A stretch of DNA of 64,000 nt, from positions 186,001 to 250,000 of the forward strand of contig CAVTOY010000009.1 in NCBI GenBank assembly GCA_963736445.1, written 5' to 3'. A model generated the notes under the pieces. That model saw only the letters and a list, made by a program, of their open reading frames with translations, was not told the DNA's origin and searched no databases. Position numbers and translations under genes: made by a program. This document shows positions 17,550-27,116 of the stretch, piece by piece (the stretch's first letter is position 1; each line of letters begins with the position of its first letter). Source of the DNA: Thiosocius sp963736445 (GTDB lineage: Bacteria > Pseudomonadota > Gammaproteobacteria > Chromatiales > Chromatiaceae).

Positions 17550-19070
17550 TCAGGCCCTGTGCAGCGGGCGGGCGTCTGGAGCGCTATCGAGCTGTTGCCG
17601 GATCAAGGCGGCGAGCGTCGCGATACCGGGCTCGATGCGCGGCCCCTTGATCGACGAGTAGCCCAGGCGGAAGAAGTTACGCGGGCCGTTAGGGTCAAGA
17701 AAATACACGCCACCCGGCTCGAGCAACAAGCCGTGCGCACGCGCCTGTTCAGCCAGTCGGTCTGTGTCCAATGCGGCATCGCCGCGGATCCAGTAGGACG
17801 TGCCGCCGAACGTGGGGGTATGAAAGGAGTTCGGTAAATGGGCGTCCAGCGCCTCGTTCATCAGCTGCCAGCGTTCCTGGAGCACCTTGTTCAGACGGTG
17901 GATGTGCGCATCGTGGTAACCCATCGACAGAAACAGCGCCACCATGCGCTGATTGTTGCTCGGCGGATGGCGCACCATCAACCGGCGCAGTGCCCTGGCC
18001 TCACGGATCAGATCGCGTGGTCCGACCATGAAACCGACACGCAGGCCCGGTGCCAACGTCTTGGAGAGTCCCCCGACATAGATCACGCGGTCTTCCTGAT
18101 CCAGGCTCTTCAACGCCGGGGTCGGTTCGCCGACGAAGTTGGTTTCACTCTCGTAGTCGTCTTCGATCAGCAGAAAGTCGTCCTGCGCCGCGCGTTCGAG
18201 CAGCTCGCGGCGGCGGAGCTCGGGCAGGGTAACGGTGGTCGGCACATGATGACTCGGTGTCACATAGGCGATGTCGCAGCCGCCCATCGCGCCCCCCGGG
18301 ATCACCCCCGCCTCATCCACTGCAAGGGGCACCAGTCTTGCGCCGCTGAGTTGGAAGATGTTGCGCATATCCGGATAGCCGGGATCCTCGATACCGACGC
18401 GGCTGTTGCGGTCGAGCAACAGCTCGGCGATCAGGTACAGCGCATGCTGGGCACCAAGGGTAATGAGGATCTCGTCGCTGTCGGCCCAGACTCCACGACG
18501 CGGCAGCACGCGGTTCTGTATCTGTTCGACCAGCAGGGGATCATCCGCATCGAACCGATCCTGTGCGCAGGATCTCACCTCGGCGACGCTCTGCAGCTCG
18601 CGGCAGCACTCGCGCCAGTCTGTGGTGGGAAAAAGTTCCGGATCGGGTTGCCCGTAGATGAAGGGATACTTGTACTGTCTCCAGTCTATCGGCTTGTGGA
18701 TGTTTCGCTGATGCGAGGGATGCAGCTTGAAGCGGCGTTCCCAGTCGACGGAGGCCGCCGCACCGCTGGCCTGTTTTGCCGCAAGGCGGCCTTTGAGGAT
18801 GTCCGGATTGACAAAATAGCCGCTGCGCGCGTGGGCACTCAGGTAGCCGTCGTCGACCAGATGCTGATACGACAGCACGACGGTATTGCGCGCAATGCCG
18901 AGCTGCTTTGCCAGTTCCCGCGAAGACGGCAGCGGCCGATCTAACGGGATGTGGCCATCTAGGATCGCATCCACCAGCGCCCGGCGCAGCTGACGCTGCA
19001 GACTGACTTCGGAATCGGTGGAGAGCTGAAACAGCTGTCGCCACATCGGTTGTTCAGATTGCAGCGTCAT
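17550..19070 (-). CDS. tauR: MocR/GntR family regulator with aminotransferase domain, TauR-like
   Basis: A 506-residue MocR-type regulator. An N-terminal winged helix (LRRALVDAILDGHIPLDRPLPSSRELAKQLGIARNTV, split here only in description) is followed by a fold-type I aminotransferase domain with IEDDYES and the PLP lysine in YVGGLSKTLAPGLR. TauR proteins of this class activate taurine genes with PLP or taurine as effector. It is transcribed leftward toward tauXY and diverges from the first TRAP operon; the shared 270-base gap would be its control region. The name rests on domain class plus location between taurine genes. Confidence 0.85.
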   Translation of the reverse strand: MTLQSEQPMWRQLFQLSTDSEVSLQRQLRRALVDAILDGHIPLDRPLPSSRELAKQLGIARNTVVLSYQHLVDDGYLSAHARSGYFVNPDILKGRLAAKQASGAAASVDWERRFKLHPSHQRNIHKPIDWRQYKYPFIYGQPDPELFPTTDWRECCRELQSVAEVRSCAQDRFDADDPLLVEQIQNRVLPRRGVWADSDEILITLGAQHALYLIAELLLDRNSRVGIEDPGYPDMRNIFQLSGARLVPLAVDEAGVIPGGAMGGCDIAYVTPSHHVPTTVTLPELRRRELLERAAQDDFLLIEDDYESETNFVGEPTPALKSLDQEDRVIYVGGLSKTLAPGLRVGFMVGPRDLIREARALRRLMVRHPPSNNQRMVALFLSMGYHDAHIHRLNKVLQERWQLMNEALDAHLPNSFHTPTFGGTSYWIRGDAALDTDRLAEQARAHGLLLEPGGVYFLDPNGPRNFFRLGYSSIKGPRIEPGIATLAALIRQQLDSAPDARPLHRA

Positions 19071-19133
19071 TTCCCGGCCTGGTGCGATGACCTTCCCGAT
19101 ATGAGGCCAGGTCGAAAGGCTGCCACCCGGCCA

Positions 19134-19166
19134 CTGGTCTCATTCGCAACCCCACACTGGCTCTAA
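19134..19166 (+). promoter_or_regulatory. Candidate TauR direct repeats
   Basis: Two direct repeats, ctggtctcat (19134) and ctggctctaa (19157), lie 23 bases apart in the tauR-TRAP gap. They resemble the CTGGAC-type direct repeats reported for TauR in Rhodobacter. The match is partial, so this is only a candidate operator. Confidence 0.35.
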
Positions 19167-19339
19167 CCCTGTCCGGGGTCGGCGTATAGGTTTCGTACTA
19201 TCCTTGAGTGTACGGACAGCCGCCGCACGCTCGGGGATCAGTATAGCCCGGGGCCGTTTCCCGAGTCTTACGGCAGACGACCTCGGTACACCAGCCACCG
19301 GCGGCCCCCCACCGGGCTGTAAGGACAAAGGAGAGAACA

Positions 19340-20329
19340 ATGACCTTGAGAATGAAGTCCGGTTTACTTGCATTGGCCCTGCTGCTGGCCATGACCACCG
19401 TTCAGGCCAAGACGTTCCGTATGGCGCTGGGAGACGCACAGGGCGGCACCCAGTGGGAGCTGGGGACCAAATTCGCCGAGCTGTTCGAGGCCAAGACCGC
19501 CGGCAAGCACAAGATTCGCCTGTACGCCAACGGGCAGCTGGGGAGCGAGCAGGACACCGTAAACGATGCGGCGATCGGCACGCTGGACTTCTCGGTACTG
19601 GCGATCAACAACATCACGCCGTTCTCACCATCGGTCGGTGTCCTCACCCTGCCCTATGTCATCCAGAGTCTGGACGACGCGGTCAAACTAACCCGCGGTG
19701 AGGTCGGCAAGGAGTTGGTCGAGAACACCATCCGCGATGCCGGCGTGCGCATCGTCGGCTGGGCCTATTCGGGCTTCCGCGTACTCACCAATTCGAAGCG
19801 GCCGGTGAAGACCCTGGACGATCTGCAGGGGATGATTATCCGGGTGCCGAAGAACGAGATCATGATCGCCACCTATCAGGCATGGGGCGTAAACCCGACC
19901 CCGATGGCCTGGGCGGAGACATTCGCGGCATTGCAGCAGGGCGTGGTAGACGGCCAGGACAACCCCTACATCACCAACCACGCGATGAAGTTCTACGAGG
20001 TCCAGAAGTACATCACCAACATTCGATATATCTTCTCGCTCGAACCCTTGATCATCAGCGAGGCCGTGTTCCAGGACCAGAAGCCTGAGGTCCAGAAGGC
20101 CATCCTCGAGGCCGGCCAAGAGGCGACGCTGCACAGCGAGGCCTACATCAAGGCCACCGAGGCCAGCATCAAACAGGACCTGGCGGCGAAGGGGATGGAG
20201 ATCTCCGATCCGGCCAATGACGAAAAGGAATGGATAGAGAAAGCGACCACGGCGGTCTGGCCACAGTACTACGACAGCATTGGCGGCAAGGACAAGCTCG
20301 ACCAGGTGCTGAAGCTGCTCGGCCGCTGA
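19340..20329 (+). CDS. tauK: TRAP transporter periplasmic binding protein (DctP), probable taurine uptake
   Basis: A 329-residue DctP-type solute-binding protein with a Sec signal peptide (MKSGLLALALLLAMTTVQAK) and the conserved core ADAQGGTQWELG-like start, GWAYSGFRVLTNSKRPVKTLDDLQGMIIRVP and NPTPMAWAETFAALQQGVVDGQDNP with the ligand-carboxylate/sulfonate-binding Arg (IIRVP). The start has AAAGGAGA upstream. It is followed by DctQ and DctM genes. Position next to tauR and tauXY supports taurine as substrate (TauKLM), though TRAP ligands cannot be read from sequence alone. Confidence 0.82.
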   Translation: MTLRMKSGLLALALLLAMTTVQAKTFRMALGDAQGGTQWELGTKFAELFEAKTAGKHKIRLYANGQLGSEQDTVNDAAIGTLDFSVLAINNITPFSPSVGVLTLPYVIQSLDDAVKLTRGEVGKELVENTIRDAGVRIVGWAYSGFRVLTNSKRPVKTLDDLQGMIIRVPKNEIMIATYQAWGVNPTPMAWAETFAALQQGVVDGQDNPYITNHAMKFYEVQKYITNIRYIFSLEPLIISEAVFQDQKPEVQKAILEAGQEATLHSEAYIKATEASIKQDLAAKGMEISDPANDEKEWIEKATTAVWPQYYDSIGGKDKLDQVLKLLGR

Positions 20330-20348
20330 TCCGGTCACCGGCTGCGGG

Positions 20349-20383
20349 GGCGTAGCGGCGGCGCTGGGCTCCGCCGCTACGCC
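20349..20383 (+). promoter_or_regulatory. Stem-loop between dctP and dctQ of TRAP 1
   Basis: GGCGTAGCGGCGG and CCGCCGCTACGCC form a perfect 13-bp stem with a 9-base loop, 20 bases after the binding-protein stop codon. There is no T-run. Such hairpins often protect the upstream message or damp downstream expression, so the binding protein is made in excess of the permease. Confidence 0.65.
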
Positions 20384-20470
20384 ATCGACCAGCGGGCGCC
20401 CCCCGGGGGACTACACCACATCATCCAACGATCGGCGACAACGCCGGCCACCGCTACGAGGGTCAGGACC

Positions 20471-21028
20471 ATGTTTGGCAGAGTCGTCAACGGCCTCCTC
20501 AACAACATAGAAAGCTATGTGTGCCGCTTTCTGCTCGCCGCCTTTGTGACCCTGCTGTTCGTTCAGATCGTATCGCGCGAGACCATGGGCTATTCCATCC
20601 CCTGGGGTGAAGAGGTCGCCACCTATCTGTTCGTCTGGTTTGCGTTTTTCGGCGCCGCCCACGCGGCCAAGATGTCGGCACACAACCGGGTCACCTTCCA
20701 GTTCAAGATCATGCCGGCCGTGGTGGCCAAGGGTAGCGAGTTCATCGCGGATATGATCTGGCTGGCCTTCAACCTGTATTTCGTCTATCTGAGCTACGAC
20801 TTCATATTCAACCGGATGAACGCCTTCTGGAAGTCGCAGACCACCGGTATACCGATGAAGTACATCTATCTCGTGCTGCCCATCGCATTCGCCCTGATGT
20901 CGATCCGGATCATCCAGGTTAACTATCTGAAGCTGGTCAAGGGTGTCGCTATCAGCGACCCCGACAGCCAGGAGCTCGAGAACATCGAAGACCTTATGCG
21001 CGATCCCAACAAAAAAGATCGCCCCTGA
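20471..21028 (+). CDS. tauL: TRAP transporter small permease (DctQ)
   Basis: A 185-residue DctQ-type membrane protein with four hydrophobic segments (FLLAAFVTLLFVQIVSRE, LFVWFAFFGAAHAAK, MIWLAFNLYFVYLSYDF, IYLVLPIAFALMSIRI). The conserved WGEEVATYLFVW...AAHAAKMSAH pattern is present. It is the small inner-membrane subunit that pairs with DctM in sodium-driven uptake. Its long C-terminal tail is acidic. It is followed by the large permease after 18 bases, within the TRAP 1 operon. Confidence 0.86.
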   Translation: MFGRVVNGLLNNIESYVCRFLLAAFVTLLFVQIVSRETMGYSIPWGEEVATYLFVWFAFFGAAHAAKMSAHNRVTFQFKIMPAVVAKGSEFIADMIWLAFNLYFVYLSYDFIFNRMNAFWKSQTTGIPMKYIYLVLPIAFALMSIRIIQVNYLKLVKGVAISDPDSQELENIEDLMRDPNKKDRP

Positions 21029-21046
21029 TTCGACGGGATCAACTGC

Positions 21047-22387
21047 ATGGAAACAACCATCGTCTGGATACTCTTTGGCGGCTTTATCGGCCTACTGCTG
21101 ATCGGCGCACCGATCACGGTATCGCTCGGCGTGTCGGCACTGATCGCTTTCCTCTACCTCGAAGAAAACCCGATCAAGCTGGTGCAGATCGCGTTCACCT
21201 CGGTCGGCTCATTCCCGCTGATGGCATTGCCGGCGTTCATTCTCGCCGGGGCACTGATGGAGGCCGCGGGTGTGTCGCGCCGCCTGGTCAAGATCGCCGA
21301 GGCGATGGCCGGTCCAATCACCGGCGGCCTGGGCATGGCCACCGTGATCGCCTGTATATTCTTCGGCGCCATATCCGGCTCCGGGCCGGCCACCACCGCC
21401 GCGGTCGGCATGCTGATGATCCCGGCCATGGTCAATCGGGGCTACGACCGCGGCTATGCCTCGGCAATCACCGCCTCGTCCGGCGGCCTTGGCGTGATCA
21501 TCCCGCCGTCGATCCCGATGGTTATCTTCGGCATATCCGGTATGGGCATGCGCCCGCCACCGGAGGCCGTCGAGAAGTTCGGTGAGTTCCAGAGCCTGTC
21601 GATCTCCAAGCTGTTCATAGCGGGATTTTTGCCGGCGTTCCTGATCGCCACTGCGGTGATCATCATGAACTACTACCGCTGCAAGCAGCGCGGTTACATG
21701 GGCCTGACCGACAGCTGGTCGGCCGCCGATACCGGCAAGGCCCTGAAGGAGGGATTCTGGTCGGCGCTGGCGCCGCTGATCATCCTGGGCGGCATCTACA
21801 CGGGTTTCTTCACGCCGACCGAGTCGGCGATCGTCGCGATCTTCTATACCCTGGCGATCGGCATCTTCGTGCACAAGGAATTGCGCCTGAAGGACATCTC
21901 GCACTCGCTGGAGACCACCACCTGGATCAGCGGTCGGGTGCTGCTGATCCTGTTTACCGCGACCGTGTTCGGCAGGCTGCTGGTAGAAAACGACATCCCG
22001 CCTATCGTCGCCGGGGCGCTGCTGGACATGACCAACAACATGTACCTGATCTGGGGTCTGATCATCGCCTTCCTGCTGTTCGTCGGGATGTTCATGGAGA
22101 CCCTGGCGACCATCATGATCCTCACGCCGGTTCTGTTGCCGATCATGTACAACCTCGGCGTCGACCCGGTGCACTTCGGCGTGGTCATGGTGGCCACCCT
22201 CGCGGTCGGTTTCCAGACGCCGCCGCTGGGTGAGAACCTGTTCGTGGCCTCGGGCATCGGCGGCGCCAGCATCGAGGACATCTCCGTCAAGGCGCTCCCG
22301 TTCGCGATGATGTCGATCATTGCGATCTTTGTCATCGCCTATGTACCGGAGATCTCGCTCTGGCTGCCGTCACTCTTGGGATATTGA
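21047..22387 (+). CDS. tauM: TRAP transporter large permease (DctM)
   Basis: A 446-residue DctM-type permease with about 12 hydrophobic segments and family signatures LMALPAFILAGALMEAAG, ITGGLGMATVIACIFFGAISGSGPAT and SSGGLGVIIPPSIPMV. It forms the elevator-type transport core with DctQ and uses the sodium gradient to import the substrate delivered by DctP. It is in the same operon as the preceding two genes, with the UspA gene 18 bases downstream. Confidence 0.93.
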   Translation: METTIVWILFGGFIGLLLIGAPITVSLGVSALIAFLYLEENPIKLVQIAFTSVGSFPLMALPAFILAGALMEAAGVSRRLVKIAEAMAGPITGGLGMATVIACIFFGAISGSGPATTAAVGMLMIPAMVNRGYDRGYASAITASSGGLGVIIPPSIPMVIFGISGMGMRPPPEAVEKFGEFQSLSISKLFIAGFLPAFLIATAVIIMNYYRCKQRGYMGLTDSWSAADTGKALKEGFWSALAPLIILGGIYTGFFTPTESAIVAIFYTLAIGIFVHKELRLKDISHSLETTTWISGRVLLILFTATVFGRLLVENDIPPIVAGALLDMTNNMYLIWGLIIAFLLFVGMFMETLATIMILTPVLLPIMYNLGVDPVHFGVVMVATLAVGFQTPPLGENLFVASGIGGASIEDISVKALPFAMMSIIAIFVIAYVPEISLWLPSLLGY

Positions 22388-22405
22388 GCAATAGGGAGAA
22401 CGCCC

Positions 22406-22897
22406 ATGCTGCCTGCCTTTAAGAAAATACTCTATTGCACCGACCTGTCCGCGAGCGCCGAGTACGCCTGCCGCTATGCCATCTACCTGGCGCGACAGAC
22501 CGGGGCCGAAATCTATGTGCTGCACGTCGCCGAGATGCCGTCGCCAGACGCGCTGATCACCCTGGAGACCTATATCAAGGATTTCAGCGGGCGTGAGGCG
22601 TTCATCAAGCAACGCCTGCGCGAGACCAAGGAACAGCTGACCCAGCGGCTGCAGGACTACATCGCCGCGCTGCCCGAAGACGAAAGACCCGCCACAGACC
22701 ACATCAAGGCGATCAACGTGCTCGAGGCGCATCCGGTCGACGAGATACTGCACCAGTCGAAGAAACTCGACTGCGACCTGATCGTAATGGGCACCCACCG
22801 CAAGGGCGTAGCCCACACCTTCCTCGGCAGCGTGTCGAAACGCGTGATGAGCAACTCACGGATCCCGGTGCTTGTGGTGCCCCTGCCCGCCGAATGA
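22406..22897 (+). CDS. Universal stress protein (UspA) family, TRAP-linked
   Basis: A 163-residue UspA-fold protein: FKKILYCTDLSASAEYACRYA at the start and the nucleotide-binding loop GTHRKGVAHTFLGSVSKRVMSNSRIPVLVV near the end (G-x2-G-x9-G-S type). AGGGAG precedes the ATG. Usp genes at the end of TRAP operons are known (TeaD with the ectoine transporter TeaABC), where the protein binds ATP and modulates transport. A regulatory role on TRAP 1 is inferred from that precedent. Confidence 0.86.
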   Translation: MLPAFKKILYCTDLSASAEYACRYAIYLARQTGAEIYVLHVAEMPSPDALITLETYIKDFSGREAFIKQRLRETKEQLTQRLQDYIAALPEDERPATDHIKAINVLEAHPVDEILHQSKKLDCDLIVMGTHRKGVAHTFLGSVSKRVMSNSRIPVLVVPLPAE

Positions 22898-23037
22898 GCC
22901 CAAATCCCTGCCCGTCTATCTCAATTTTTGCCTGCCAGTAGGGCTCGGATCGTGCAGTAGCAGCAAATTCAAGACATTTTGTATCTAATATGCTTAGATC
23001 GGGGGTGGCAGAGCAACGTAGAGCAGGAATCCAAACA

Positions 23038-23823
23038 GTGACCAAAGACGGCACCACTCAGTCCACCCTGATCCGGGGGTTCCTGATTGCGGAAAAAATC
23101 GTCCAGGCCGACCGACCGCTGTCCAGCGCCTACCTGGCCGAGGCGCTCGACCTGCCCAAGGCGACCGTCCACCGTATCGCCCAGCAACTCGAGGAGGAGG
23201 GCCTGCTGCAGCGCGAACCGGGCGGCAAACGCTTTACCGGCGGCAAGCGGCTGCGCGCACTGGCGATGGCGACCCTGTCCAATGCGGTGATCGGGGCCCC
23301 GCGACGCGCCATCCTGCAGGCCCTGTCGGACGAAGCCGGCGAGACCTGCAATCTCACGGTGCTGGACGACAATGCGATCGTGTACCTCGACCGCGTCGAG
23401 ACCAACTGGCCTTACCGGATTCATCTCCCGGTGGGCTCGCATCTGCCGCTGCACTGCACCGCCACCGGCAAGTTGTTCCTCGCCCACATGAAGCCTGCGG
23501 CGCGACGTCGCCTCCTCGGCAGCCTGACACTCAAGCGGCATACCGACCTGACCATCACCGACGCCGCGCAGCTCGAACGGAAGCTCGCCAGGATCGTCGA
23601 GGAGGGCGTCGGCTACGACACCGGCGAGTACCTCGAGGGCATGATTGCGATCGCAGTACCGGTGATCGGCGAAGACGGCCAGATGTGTTTCGCAATCGCC
23701 ATTCATGCGCCCTCGGCGCGAAAATCGCTCGATGAGCTGCGCCAGTACCTTCCCACCCTACGGCATGCCGCGGCCCGCATGGCGGCCCTGGAATGCGGCG
23801 ACCGCGGGGACGCCGCCGCCTGA
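23038..23823 (+). CDS. IclR family transcriptional regulator (first copy)
   Basis: A 261-residue IclR-type regulator: N-terminal winged helix (SSAYLAEALDLPKATVHRIAQQLEEEGLL) and C-terminal effector domain (LPLHCTATGKLFLAHM, GMIAIAVPVIGEDGQMCFAIAIHAPS). A GTG at 23038 preceded by AGGA is the likely start, because the paralogue at 29106 begins at the equivalent residue. The two copies are about half identical along their length. It converges with the IseJ-like gene. A regulator of isethionate or taurine uptake genes is likely; IclR-type IseR has been described for isethionate clusters. Confidence 0.85.
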   Translation: MTKDGTTQSTLIRGFLIAEKIVQADRPLSSAYLAEALDLPKATVHRIAQQLEEEGLLQREPGGKRFTGGKRLRALAMATLSNAVIGAPRRAILQALSDEAGETCNLTVLDDNAIVYLDRVETNWPYRIHLPVGSHLPLHCTATGKLFLAHMKPAARRRLLGSLTLKRHTDLTITDAAQLERKLARIVEEGVGYDTGEYLEGMIAIAVPVIGEDGQMCFAIAIHAPSARKSLDELRQYLPTLRHAAARMAALECGDRGDAAA

Positions 23824-23857
23824 GATACCTCGCCGAACGCCTTTTCTGTCGGGCAGT

Positions 23858-25465
23858 TCACGCGGCAGCGTCCTCGAGGATCATGTCGGCCGCCTTCTCC
23901 GCGATCATGATGGTCGGGGCGTTGGTATTGCCCGAGACGATCTCCGGCATGATGGACGCGTCCACGACGCGCAGTCCGCTCACGCCGTGGACGCGCAGGC
24001 GGGCATCGACCACCGCCATGGCGTCATGCCCCATCTTGCAGGTGCTGGTCGGGTGGTAGATGGTCTGGCTGTACTTACGCGCCGCCTCGAGCAACTCCTC
24101 GTCGCTCTGGTACTGTCGACCCGGCACGAACTCATCGATGATATGCGGCGCCAGCGCCGGCGCCTGTGAAATGCGCCGCGCGACTTTGATGCTGTCGATC
24201 GCCACGCGGTGGTCGCGTTCATCCGACAGATAATTGGGATGGATCGCGGGATGCTCCAGCGGGTCCCGCGACTTGATCGCCAGATAGCCACGACTGTGCG
24301 GCCGCAGTTGGCACACCGATGAGGTGAAGGCGGAGAACTTGTGTGCGCCCTCACCCGGCTTATCGGCGCTCAGCGGCTGCATGTGAAACTGGATGTCGGG
24401 GCGCTCGACGTCGGGATTCGAGCGCGTGAAGATCGCCACCTGGCTGGCCGCCAGGGTCAGCGGCCCGGTGCGGGTCAACAGGTACTGAAGCCCTACACGA
24501 GCCCGCTTGAAGATATTGTTGACCTCGTCGTTCAGGGTACGCTGGCTGGTCTTGAACACCAGCCTAATCTGCAGGTGATCCTGCAGGTTCTGACCGACGC
24601 CCGGCAGATCCCTGACCAGCGGCACGCCGACTTTTTCGAGCAAGGCCTTGGGGCCGACACCGGATAACTGCAGGATCTGCGGCGAGCCGATCGCGCCCGC
24701 CGACAAGATCACCTCACGTTCGGCGTTGGCCTGGTGCAGATGGCCACCCCGCAGATATTCGACGCCGACGGCGCGGCTGCCTTCGAACACGAGGCGCGTG
24801 GTCTGTGCCTTGGTCAGCACAGTCAGGTTTGGACGCCTGCGCGCCGGGCGCAGGAACCCCTTCGCCGTGCTCCAGCGGAAACCCTTGTGGGCGGTCTGCT
24901 GAAAATAACCCACGCCTTCCTGGCGCGCGCCGTTGTAGTCCTCGTTGTACGGGATGCCGGTCTGGGTCGCCGCCTCGATAAAGAAATCCGCGATCGGGCG
25001 ACGCAGGCGCAGATCGGAGACCTTCAGCGGCCCCCCGACACCATGGTATTCGTCTGCGCCGCGTTCCTGATCTTCGGATTTCTTGAAATACGGCAGGACC
25101 TCTTTGAATGACCAACCCTGGTTGCCCAGCTCGGTCCAGCGGTCATAGTCCTGCGGCTGGCCGCGCACGTACAACAACCCATTCAAGGAACTGGATCCGC
25201 CCAGCACCTTGCCGCGCGGCCACTGCAGGCTGCGACCAGCGATCCCAACGTCCGGCTCGGTCAGATAACACCAGTCGGTCGCCGGATGGTGCATGGTCTT
25301 GAAATAACCGACCGGGATGTGGATCCAGGGATTGATGTCCCGACCACCGGCCTCCAGCAACAGTACCCGGTTGTTGGGGTCTGCCGACAACCGGTTTGCC
25401 AGCACGCAGCCGGCCGAACCTGCACCGACGACGACGTAATCGTAACTCTGATCGGATTTTCCCAT
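23858..25465 (-). CDS. iseJ: GMC-family FAD dehydrogenase, probable isethionate dehydrogenase
   Basis: A 535-residue GMC oxidoreductase with the N-terminal FAD motif YDYVVVGAGSAGCVLANRL, WPRGKVLGGSSSLNGL, AGAIGSPQILQLSGVG, and the C-terminal YHPTSTCKMG with catalytic His plus GNTNAPTIMIAEKAA. Choline-dehydrogenase-like members include IseJ, which oxidises isethionate to sulfoacetaldehyde and is coupled to cytochrome c or the quinone pool. It is divergent from a TRAP operon with a matching context and lies 10 kb from xsc. Another alcohol substrate (choline or a glycol) cannot be excluded from sequence. Confidence 0.78.
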   Translation of the reverse strand: MGKSDQSYDYVVVGAGSAGCVLANRLSADPNNRVLLLEAGGRDINPWIHIPVGYFKTMHHPATDWCYLTEPDVGIAGRSLQWPRGKVLGGSSSLNGLLYVRGQPQDYDRWTELGNQGWSFKEVLPYFKKSEDQERGADEYHGVGGPLKVSDLRLRRPIADFFIEAATQTGIPYNEDYNGARQEGVGYFQQTAHKGFRWSTAKGFLRPARRRPNLTVLTKAQTTRLVFEGSRAVGVEYLRGGHLHQANAEREVILSAGAIGSPQILQLSGVGPKALLEKVGVPLVRDLPGVGQNLQDHLQIRLVFKTSQRTLNDEVNNIFKRARVGLQYLLTRTGPLTLAASQVAIFTRSNPDVERPDIQFHMQPLSADKPGEGAHKFSAFTSSVCQLRPHSRGYLAIKSRDPLEHPAIHPNYLSDERDHRVAIDSIKVARRISQAPALAPHIIDEFVPGRQYQSDEELLEAARKYSQTIYHPTSTCKMGHDAMAVVDARLRVHGVSGLRVVDASIMPEIVSGNTNAPTIMIAEKAADMILEDAAA

Positions 25466-25875
25466 TCAGGTCTCCCCGGCGCCGCGCAGAAATCAGCGGA
25501 ACGACTGGTGCGGTTGAAATCAACGCTTTCTCTTTTGTCCCGAGCGAACCTGCCGCTCGATACGCCAGAGAATAAAGCCCTTGAATTATCTCGCTATGAT
25601 ACTAGTTGGCTCATTTTTTATCGTCAATGGTTGTTGAGTTGGAATTCTTGAACTATAAATGATCACCATGGCGTCATTTCCTGTGGCCTCTGTATTAGCC
25701 GAACGTGGTGATCCTTGCGGTTTGTGGTAAGGGTCGAAGGCCGGCGGGGCAGCTCGTAACACGGTGACCCATTGAACAGGCAGCGGACCAAGTCCCTACC
25801 GGCACCGGATTTCGAGTGCCCCGCAGCAAAAGGGAATAGGCCTGATGCCCCACCAAAATCAGAGGAGCGAACGCA
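25466..25875. promoter_or_regulatory. Divergent iseJ / TRAP 2 control region
   Basis: A gap of 410 bases between the leftward GMC dehydrogenase and the rightward TRAP 2 operon. The section 25575-25665 is clearly AT-rich (ttgaattatctcgctatgat, ttttatcgtcaatggt) against a GC-rich background. The ttttatcgt-aat element at 25616 also occurs upstream of xsc. It likely contains both promoters and an operator; no gene is present. Confidence 0.5.
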
Positions 25876-27102
25876 ATGACGGACCCGTCAAACAAGATTT
25901 CCCGCCGTGACTTCATGAAGGTGTCTGCCCGTTACGGCATGACATCGACACTATTGGCAGCCGGAACCCTGGGTGCGGGTGCAACGCTCTCGCAACTGGC
26001 CCAAGCAGCGGAGACTACCGAGAAAAAGCGCTATGCAGTTGAACCGAAATTCAAGCTCAAGTTCGGCGCCTCCGGGTTCAACGAGAAAAACCTCGATATC
26101 CAGAAGTCCGGGCAGCTGTTCTTCGCCAAGGATCTTGAAGAGCGGACCGACGGTGCGATTCGTGTCGAGTTCATCGGCAGCAACCAGATCTGCGGCCAGA
26201 CGAACTGCGTCAAGAAGACTCAACAGGGCATCATCGATATCTATTCCGCCTCGACGCAGAACTCGGCCGGCGGTGCCCCATATCTGAACGTGCTCGACTA
26301 TGCGTACATGTTCCCGTCGCGTGCGTCCCAGTTCCATTTCTTCTACAGCCCCAAGAGCGAGGCACTGCTGCGTGAGCCGCTGCGCAAGCGCCACAACCTG
26401 CAATTTCTGTTCACCCACTGCGAACTACGCGGCATCCAGCTGGGCCTGAAGTGGGAGGACAAGCCGACAGTCACCTCGGTCGAGCAGCTGGCCGGCACCA
26501 AGAACCGCGTCACCGGCACCCAGCTCGGCCGCATCGCGATGCAACTGATGAACTTGAATCCAGTACCGATCGCCTGGGAAGAGACCCTCGACGGCCTCAA
26601 GCAGGGCCTGATCGATGGTGCGGAGACCTGGATGGGCGCGGTCGCCTATGCGGGCATGGCGCCGGTCGTCTCGCAATGTGTGGACCTCAAGTTCTTCTGC
26701 GGTACCGAACACACCTCGATGAACCTGGATGTATTCAACAAGCTGGGCTCCGATCTGCAGGATGATGTCATGGAATCGGCCTATGCCGGACAAATCTTCA
26801 CCCAGGGGATGAACGAGGCGGCCCTGTACGAAATCGTTGGCGCGACCAACCCGCAGAAGCCCGGCACCATCTTTGCCGAAAACAACGTGAGGGTCGCCAC
26901 CCTTTCGGACGCCGAAATACGCAAGGCCGAACAGATGTGTTCCCCCGAGTTCGTTCCCGAGCCCTGGGAGGAATGGCGCGAGCGCCTGAACAAGTGGTCA
27001 GGCGGCCACGATACTTATAAAGAGATTTTCGACATCGCGCGTGAGGTCCCCGTCAACCTGCCGGCGGTCAACGTGCCCCCGCGCCGCTGGTGGAAAGGAT
27101 AA
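25876..27102 (+). CDS. iseK: TRAP transporter binding protein, Tat-exported, probable isethionate uptake
   Basis: A 408-residue DctP-type binding protein with a twin-arginine signal (ISRRDFMKVSARYG, then hydrophobic to AQAAE). The body shows the binding-protein core (KLKFGASGFNEKNLDIQKSG; TGTQLGRIAMQLMNLNPVPIAWEETLDGLKQGLIDGAE) and several Cys residues. It is larger than typical DctP and differs from the TRAP 1 protein. The pairing with a divergent IseJ-like dehydrogenase suggests isethionate as ligand, as for IseKLM systems. The start has GGAGCGA about 8 bases upstream. Confidence 0.8.
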   Translation: MTDPSNKISRRDFMKVSARYGMTSTLLAAGTLGAGATLSQLAQAAETTEKKRYAVEPKFKLKFGASGFNEKNLDIQKSGQLFFAKDLEERTDGAIRVEFIGSNQICGQTNCVKKTQQGIIDIYSASTQNSAGGAPYLNVLDYAYMFPSRASQFHFFYSPKSEALLREPLRKRHNLQFLFTHCELRGIQLGLKWEDKPTVTSVEQLAGTKNRVTGTQLGRIAMQLMNLNPVPIAWEETLDGLKQGLIDGAETWMGAVAYAGMAPVVSQCVDLKFFCGTEHTSMNLDVFNKLGSDLQDDVMESAYAGQIFTQGMNEAALYEIVGATNPQKPGTIFAENNVRVATLSDAEIRKAEQMCSPEFVPEPWEEWRERLNKWSGGHDTYKEIFDIAREVPVNLPAVNVPPRRWWKG

Positions 27103-27116
27103 TCACCCTTCCGTCC

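Noticed and set aside
17838..18944. 368-codon frame opposite tauR
   Set aside because: Antisense shadow of a MocR regulator with clear domains.
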